NCBI GenBank assembly: GCA_035610835.1
Contig: CM069457.1
Span: forward strand, 44,743,319-44,807,318
DNA length: 64,000 bases
Reading direction: 5' to 3'
DNA from: Ophiura sarsii
Lineage: Eukaryota; Echinodermata; Ophiuroidea; Amphilepidida; Ophiuridae
Below the pieces are notes generated by a model. That model had not been told where the DNA came from. It ran no database searches and saw only the letters and a program-made list of their open reading frames with translations. The translations under genes were made by a program, and so were the position numbers. Shown piece after piece: positions 58,272-64,000 of the stretch (positions are counted from its first letter, which is position 1; each line of letters opens with the position of its first letter).

Positions 58272-58559
58272 CTGCAAACCAAGCGTGTAACAAATCTGAT
58301 GTGATCCAGCCAAATATGTTTTAAATCGAATCAAATCACTTAATGTGATCCATTATAACAACACATACCTTTTGTCGGTTTTTCTAGTTTCAAGGTATGA
58401 AGTCAAATGTCTTAAAAATTATAAAGAAATGAAAAGAAGTGCCATCAATTATGATGTGTACATTAAAAGCTTGATTGTTACATGTTTTGATGATGTAAAC
58501 ATTGGACGGAGTAATTTTGTTATACCCTTCACAGGAGTATTCATAGTGCGTAATAAGTT

Positions 58560-58640
58560 AACTTGGACAATTCGTTTGGCAACGATCTAGATTATTTTTT
58601 AACTTGGACAATTCGTTTGGCAACGATCTAGATTATTTTA
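58560..58640. repeat. 41-bp tandem duplication in an intron
   Basis: AACTTGGACAATTCGTTTGG and the following 21 bases are present twice in a row without changes. Confidence 0.9.
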
Positions 58641-58808
58641 AAAAGGGATACATTGAGCATACACATGTCAAACTTGATTGATTCATTATCATTACCATGC
58701 ACTCACTAGGCTCATTTAAAATGCTCTTGTTTCGAAGTCCCTCATAGAAAATGTAAGTTCTATAAACCAAAGAATGGTTAGTTTTAGACATTGTGGAGCA
58801 ATACGTAC

Positions 58809-59090
58809 TGACTGTCTCTGTTTGGAAGCTATATCCAGGTGACATGGGTCCAGCACCACCAATAGTTTGAGCTGCCACAGTGAAGAAATAAAATGTATCT
58901 GGTGTCAAATCTTGGATGATCACTGATGTAGATGTGGTCGTAGCATCATCCTCAGTGATAACATCACCACCTTGTAATAGTCGGTATGAATAACCAGTGA
59001 TGATACCATTTCTATTATCACAAGGAATCTCATCCCAAGAAATAGTTATGATGAAACTAGAGCTGGAAGTTAACTCGATGTTAGCAGGAG
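58809..59090 (-). CDS. Gene A: FN3 domain 2
   Basis: 282 bp, phase 1-1, acceptor CTTACGCAG, donor GTACGT. Hallmarks: APANIELTS, ITISWDEIPCDNRNG, ITGYSYRLLQGG and LTPDTFYFFTVAAQT. It lacks a second cysteine before the tyrosine corner, unlike domains 3 and 5. Confidence 0.92.
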
Positions 59091-59373
59091 CTGCGTAAGG
59101 TGCTGGAATGATGGATGATACAGAATCAACATTGATTTTAGAGGTGAGCTCTATATAGGATTCTGGGAACGCGGTGATCATCATCACAAATGGATGTTAT
59201 TCATACGAATTTGATTACATTTTATCAGAAACTCGCACATTAAGATTTAATTTTGGAAATTAGTCTGTGTTATCCTTGACAACAGCAAAATTACAATTGT
59301 TGGTGGTTGATGCATCACTGAATGAATATTGTTTTACATGTTCGGAATATGTAGATACTTCATCGCTTATTTA

Positions 59374-59943
59374 TTAAACATATGGTCGGGTATCAGAGCA
59401 AACTTTTACAAATATACCTATTTTGCATAACTTATATAAGCCAAAACGTTCCAATTCCAACATGATCAACACGGGCCGTAATAGCTTGAGATAAGATATC
59501 GGTCTTATAAACAAATCCAAATTAGCGTTTGGGGAAATACTACATTTATAAACAGTGTTGCCAGATATTTTCAACCATATCAAACTGAAATCCCCCATTT
59601 TTAATGACATGACTGGCATATTTAGTTGTTTGGCAAGTTCTAAAGTAATTGACATGGTAAAAAATGGAACTGTGTGGAATGTATGTATGAGTAATATAAA
59701 ACAATGCACGGTCTTATTGTTATAATTGTCGAAGAAGAAAGGTGCTAGTGGATGGCCGCCAATCCACTTATCACCGTGAAATGTAGAACTGTAATCGGTC
59801 ACTCGCGAGCTGCTTGCCATCGGCCCGTCCCCGTTGGCGCCTCCGACATCAACGACCGATATCAATTCTACGTATGATGATACTTTGACCATAACACCCC
59901 TAGCTAGTTGATATTTGTATATAGACAACCCACTCTCAGTCAT
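59374..59943 (-). other. Unassigned 189-codon open frame in a gene A intron
   Basis: An ATG-led frame of 189 codons without a stop lies between FN3 exons 1 and 2. The first third has a stretch (VSSYVELISVVDVGGANGDG) vaguely like the end of an FN3 domain, but no strand-B tryptophan context or splice sites fit. The rest resembles nothing I know. Length alone in AT-rich DNA makes it worth noting; it may be an old mobile-element fragment or chance. Confidence 0.25.
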
Positions 59944-60220
59944 GATTAATTATATTGTTTGACTTTTATTTTATTATAGAAATACTGGACTTCCTGGGAC
60001 ATTGCCGATCTTGTCATCATTCAGTGTGTATGCTCCATTCTCATAACGCTATGATAAATACTAATGAGCAAATGATGCTTTGACTGGTATGAATCAGTGT
60101 TGTCATGTTGCCAATGCACTCTTATGATGATACTATGTCATGGTTTATTCTATGTTCTACATGGATACAATATAAGGTATTTCCATACCACACTCCACTC
60201 CCACTTGTCACAAGGCTCAC

Positions 60221-60520
60221 CTGATTGCTCAGTCGATACTGTAATTTGTTGTTTGGGTCCACCCACTGGATTGACACTAATTTGATAGGTATAGTATTGT
60301 CTAGCTGATGCTGTGATATATGACAAAGATGTTATTGTCTGTTGAGCAAGATTATGTGCAGACAGACTAGGACATCCATTCTGAAGACTTACACCTGTGC
60401 CTGTCACCTCATAACTGTCAACGATAGGACATTCTCCTTTGAATATGGGTTCACTCCAAGTCAATTGAATGAATGTCGTTGTTACAAAACTCTGTTGCAG
60501 ATTGGTGACACTCCCAGGTG
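60221..60520 (-). CDS. Gene A: first FN3 domain in the window
   Basis: 300 bp, phase 1-1, acceptor GTATTTTCAG, donor GTGAGC. Hallmarks: PGSVTNLQQ, IQLTWSEPIFKGECPI, VDSYEVTG and a YYTYQISVNPVGGP tyrosine corner. Because it begins in phase 1 and no start codon with a signal peptide is seen between here and the window edge, the true 5' end of gene A lies beyond 64000, and more domains may precede this one. Confidence 0.9.
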
Positions 60521-61193
60521 CTGAAAATACATGTAAAATACAAAGACAATATCCTCAAACACATCTCTCATACATACACAGAAAGAAATGTTCTGTTTCT
60601 TTTTTCAGACCCTATTTTTGTTAAAATCAACGCCAATGCTCTTAGTAGCCTATTCTAATCTCAAATATAGTAATTTTTTTTAAAAACGTGTGACGGTCTC
60701 TCTGAAAAAACAAATCGAAACTAGATATAACAGACACAAAACCACACAACTCATGGAAAACCAGAGGAAAAGCACCACTTTCACCTGATAAATTATAGCT
60801 CAGATTGTTATGGTATAAACTGGGACGTGGGTTAGAAATTCATATATGTGATTGGTTATTGTCTTTCAATGCGCAAGAGTCGTCCTACAGATTCTGGTTC
60901 CAGGTTGAATTCCCGGTTGAATTTTACTTAGGCGATAGGCGGTATCATTTGGAATCAAATTATCGTCTTTATCTTGTTGAGTTATACCCCTGTCACACAT
61001 ACGGCGATCAGGCCTTGCGCTCTGGTTGCGCTGAAAAAGCCGTGCAAAACACAATAAGGTCACTAAGAACCGAATGGGGACATAATGGACACCATCTAGA
61101 GTGGGGTAGGGTCCACATGATCGCCCTTGAGGGCCGTACAAAGCGCCGCGCTTGTTTATGCTCTGCGCTTATAAGTCGCTGTCTGCGTTACTA
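60521..61193. other. Intron or upstream sequence; possible repeat end
   Basis: CCCTGTCACACATACGGCGA at about 60988 has the look of a transposon terminus, but no partner end was found. The plus-strand frame 60805-61245 (146 codons) and the overlapping minus-strand frame have no recognisable domain. Confidence 0.35.
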
Positions 61194-62192
61194 CGAGGGT
61201 CATTCAAATAGTTCTACCTCCTCACTCACAACATTGCTAATATGAATGTCAGCCTAATGATATTTGTTATAATTAAAGCCCTGAATCATAGCTACACATA
61301 TATAGTAAATGATAACTGATATCTGTTTTACTTTTGTTATGATGCAATCAAAGCCAGTGAGAGATTTTGGACAACGGACATGGAAATAACATTAACGATA
61401 ATTATATGTTTTTAGGTTTTCTCTCCGTATTGTATGATTAGATATAACAGTACGATTTAAATACTGAAAATAGAAAACAATGGATGATTTCTGAATAAAA
61501 TATTGTATTATCACGTATAGATTCGATGGTTGGCAATATTAACCTTTGTAGGCTTGCAAATAGTATAATATCAACTCGAATGTATTGCTCGGTTTTAGCA
61601 TACTGGAATACCGCTATTCAGTCAAATGTTCGTTGTTACAAGTCAAGACACAGTGATGCTTCGGATGTTAAATCTTAACATGATAGTCATTTTATGAGTT
61701 TTACTTATATGTAACCTTTATAATAGTCAATCAGGAAGTCAGTGGTAGATAATTATCACTTAACTATACTTGTAATCCCTCCATTTAGTCCCTGTACATG
61801 TATATTGAAGATCTCTTAGTTCTTATGAAAAGCAAATATGACTTTTCCAGCGGTTTTCTATAGGCTGTCATGGTCTGGTTCAGGCTAATTAGAGGGCATT
61901 TATCTCCAAGAAAGTAAGCGACTTTTATTTTTTATGGTCTATTCAAGAGATATCTGTAATTTAAAACGATTTTAACTGACCTATAGGTACGTTTTGTCTC
62001 TTAGAATTGGCACTAAATGCATGGACCATTGGTTCTCACAGCATCTCAAGAAAAGTACACACAGTACTCAGACCAATTTACCATGAATCTGTAGCTGAGA
62101 TTCAAAGCTACAATTGCGGAATGTTTCATATGACTGGCTTATATAATAGCAAAGTAATGAGGTAGGAGGTAGAACTTATTGAATGACCCTCG
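61194..62192. mobile_element. 1-kb TIR element, copy 2 (partner 48677-49699)
   Basis: Starts CGAGGGTCATTCAAATAGTT and ends with the inverse (AACTTATTGAATGACCCTCG). TA precedes the left end; the right flank is AA. It lies in opposite orientation to copy 1. No coding capacity. Confidence 0.82.
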
Positions 62193-62392
62193 AAGTACCT
62201 TCTCAGCACGTTTTCAAATTATATTCCACCCTTAAAATAAGTTACTGCCTAGGTATACATAATATACAACACATGCGTGAGAAATTGGTGCAGATAATTA
62301 CCCAAATGTGTTGATCTGTTTAAATAATTATATAAATGAGAGAAATTGAACAGATCAAATGCGTACCACTATTCCCGCTAAAAGAACTAATT

Positions 62393-62462
62393 GTTATGGG
62401 GAATCGAACCGCCAGCCTCTCGATCACCGGATGAGCGCTCTAACCACTGAGCTACAACAGCT
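62393..62462 (-). repeat. tRNA-like sequence (SINE head or tRNA pseudogene)
   Basis: Minus strand: a near-perfect A box (TAGCTCAGTGGTTAGAG) and B box (GGTTCGATTCC) at correct spacing. The D stem pairs (GCTC/GAGC), but the anticodon stem has only three good pairs and position 33 is not T, so it is unlikely to be a working tRNA. Confidence 0.7.
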
Positions 62463-62520
62463 TTCGTGGTTTTGGAATCAATTTCTAATTTTGTAATATA
62501 CAACACATACATATAACGCA

Positions 62521-63083
62521 TATCGGCCGAGTGCACCAAACTGGCGTAACTTTGTAGGGAGGTAAACTACTTCCCTAGTATAAATATCCACATTAATCAG
62601 CATCGTCCCCTTAAAAGATGAAACTAAGCATCCAGTATGGGTTTCGCCCTAAAGCCAAGCAAATGCAGCTCGCTCTCCCTATGCAGCGGGAAACCAACTG
62701 TAATTGACTTTAATATTAGGGAAAACATTGTAAAAACTGTTGATCAGGACCCTCAACGTTTCATTGGTTCGCTAATAACATTCAATGGTAAAGAAAAAGA
62801 TGTGTATGCCGTGATTGTGGGACAACTAAACAATACATTGTCCAATATTGAGCAATCACTGGTTCGCAATGAGTTTAAATACACCCGTAATTGTTTTACT
62901 TCCTTAAGATTTTGCCTCGCTGTTCATGATCTCACCAACACCAGCCTCCAATATCTCGACTTGCAAGTTACTAGCCTAGCAGCTTACCGCGGTTTGGTGC
63001 TCTCAAATGTTTTGGTTACGCCTCATTTACTGGCGAGGTAGCGCTATTCTTCAGCTACTCGCCATTGGTGCACTCGGCCGATA
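62521..63083. mobile_element. 563-bp element with perfect 19-bp TIRs
   Basis: TATCGGCCGAGTGCACCAA at 62521-62539 is perfectly inverted at 63065-63083. If the outer TA is the duplicated target, the element is Tc1/mariner-type. Most of the interior is a piece of a retrotransposon reverse transcriptase, an unusual cargo. Confidence 0.8.
62637..63041 (+). pseudogene. Fragment of non-LTR retrotransposon reverse transcriptase
   Basis: A 134-codon frame with motifs of the C-terminal part of a reverse transcriptase: GFALKPSKCSSLSL (the RT motif after YADD), PQRFIGSLITF (equivalent of KFLG) and SLRFCLAVHDL. The catalytic core upstream is missing and the frame ends at a stop after LLAR. It resembles R2/NeSL-like elements of marine animals, from memory, without alignment. 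It is bounded by the TIRs of the surrounding element. Confidence 0.6.
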
Positions 63084-63085
63084 GT

Positions 63086-63140
63086 GTTGGAGAGAGTTGA
63101 GAGCATATTACCTGGTCAGTTACTTATTTTGAGGACTGTA
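63086..63140. repeat. 55-bp repeat shared with 11555-11609
   Basis: Starts three bases after the right TIR of the 62521-63083 element and contains CCTGGTCAGTTACTTATTTT. At 11.6 kb the same sequence abuts the segmental duplication of gene B. Confidence 0.75.
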
Positions 63141-63412
63141 CAGTGTACATTATACTCCTTGTAGTATATAGAAACAGAAGGAATAACAATGATCCATCAT
63201 GAAATAGTTTCATCAGGAATTCAAAGGAACATTATGAATTTTTCGTATGGAAACTTACTATTTTTTCCATACGGGTTTCAACAACATATCTGTTGTCTTC
63301 CTCTGAGTCAGTGGATTATGTTTGATCCAGATCTAGTGTTGCTAGTCTGTTTATTGATGACGTCATCAGATGATGATGATGATGACGTACTCTGGATCAG
63401 TGGGTCATAAAG

Positions 63413-63757
63413 ATGACTGAGTTGGTAAGCCGCCTCGTCGCCGTTCATAAGGTGCTTTTGTTGGTTGTTAAGAAAATCCTTGTTCACCCAAAAGACAAGC
63501 TTGCCAGCGATGATAAGGCAGGTTTTGTGTACGAAACCCCCTGTTCCAATTGCGCAAAAACTTACATTGGCGAAACAGATAGAAAGTTCGGCACGAGAAA
63601 GAAAGAACATAAAAGTGAAACTGCTAAAAACGAGCACTCGCAATTACACTCGGTCCGCGAGAAAGGAATCCAATTCATATTAACAAGTTCCAAACTCCAA
63701 CAATGTAAGTGTACACACCGCACATTATTTAAAAATCTAACACGCTTAACTAGGTGA
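63413..63757 (+). pseudogene. Penelope-like GIY-YIG endonuclease fragment
   Basis: The frame contains AGFVYETPCSNCAKTYIGET followed by DRKFGTRKKEHKSE. This is the GIY-YIG nuclease core (here FVY and YIG) with the CxxC insert and the KEH motif typical of Penelope-like retroelements. The reverse transcriptase that normally precedes it is absent. Upstream, a GATGATGATGATGATGACG stretch (about 63370) and a GACGTCATC motif are noncoding. It is a 3' remnant of an element. Confidence 0.7.
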
Positions 63758-64000
63758 AAAATCCAGTAACAGTTCAAATGGATGAGAAAATCCAACAGTT
63801 GTAACAGTTTAAAATGTAACTCATTTATAAAACTCATAAGCCTGGGCTTTTAAGAGTTGTGATGGATGTTGACAACACAGTTTTGAATGTTGAAAATGGC
63901 TTGACGTGAAACTCCAACACCGATGTTGATATCTCTGCCAGATACAGGAGAGTTATTTAACTCACGCAGTATACCATCTTGTTGAGACAATGATAGGAAG
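63758..64000. other. Window edge; short minus-strand frame
   Basis: On the minus strand an open stretch of about 50 codons enters from the window edge (with SGRDINIGVGVSRQAIFNIQ). I do not recognise it. It lacks the tryptophan and tyrosine-corner pattern of FN3 and may be mobile DNA. Confidence 0.25.

Noticed and set aside
60805..61245. 146-residue plus-strand frame as a gene.
   Set aside because: An overlapping minus-strand frame is open as well, no domain is recognisable, and its end runs into a transposon terminus.

Overview
The window is animal nuclear DNA: AT-rich and intron-dense, with several families of cut-and-paste transposon relics, tRNA-derived repeats and GT-AG introns. The gene content is fibronectin type III (FN3) modules carried one per phase 1-1 exon and a somatomedin B (SMB) module. 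The repeats include a Tx1/L1-like LINE, a Penelope-like GIY-YIG relic and many MITEs. A marine invertebrate fits best (echinoderm- or hemichordate-like is a guess). The species cannot be settled from the sequence alone.

All recognised host exons lie on the minus strand. Gene A runs from beyond the right edge to 28972. It has at least eight FN3 domains (exons at 60.2, 58.8, 58.0, 55.6, 43.7, 43.2, 42.5 and 38.5+37.7 kb), one transmembrane helix (33.9 kb) and a roughly 113-residue acidic cytoplasmic tail (29.0-29.3 kb). The tail has six tyrosines, five in YxxI/L/V contexts, including one ITAM-like pair. The eleven exons join in one unbroken frame, and every intron phase matches. No kinase or phosphatase domain is encoded, so the protein looks like an adhesion or recognition receptor that signals by recruiting other proteins. 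A likely poly(A) signal follows at 28.83 kb.

Gene B lies about 14 kb downstream on the same strand: a signal-peptide exon (15.1 kb), two FN3 exons (12.7 and 12.0 kb) and an SMB exon (10.0 kb). Its FN3 pair and surrounding intron sequence are a segmental duplicate of the gene A pair at 42.5-43.5 kb. An 8-base deletion at one splice donor leaves its exon phases inconsistent, so gene B either has an unseen exon or is decaying.

The rest is mostly mobile DNA. Layout: 0.2-2.7 kb, a nested terminal-inverted-repeat (TIR) element carrying a tripled tRNA-derived SINE; 4.5-5.0 kb, a near-perfect 472-bp palindrome; 6.2-7.1 kb, tandem duplications; 7.2-8.5 kb, a hAT-like element with an 8-bp target duplication, an acidic-repeat reading frame and a nested MITE; 16.8-21 kb, a LINE with an intact 1183-residue endonuclease/reverse transcriptase; 21-29 kb, MITEs and a diverged tandem array; 29.6-37.3 kb, intronic TIR elements and a 51-G tract; 39.7-41.1 kb, an element holding twelve palindromic 21-bp repeats; 44.3-54.9 kb, a repeat-filled intron; 61-64 kb, a mariner-like copy, a tRNA-like relic, a reverse-transcriptase fragment inside perfect TIRs and a Penelope-like nuclease relic.

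All domain assignments come from reading motifs and splice signals by eye. No database search or alignment program was run.
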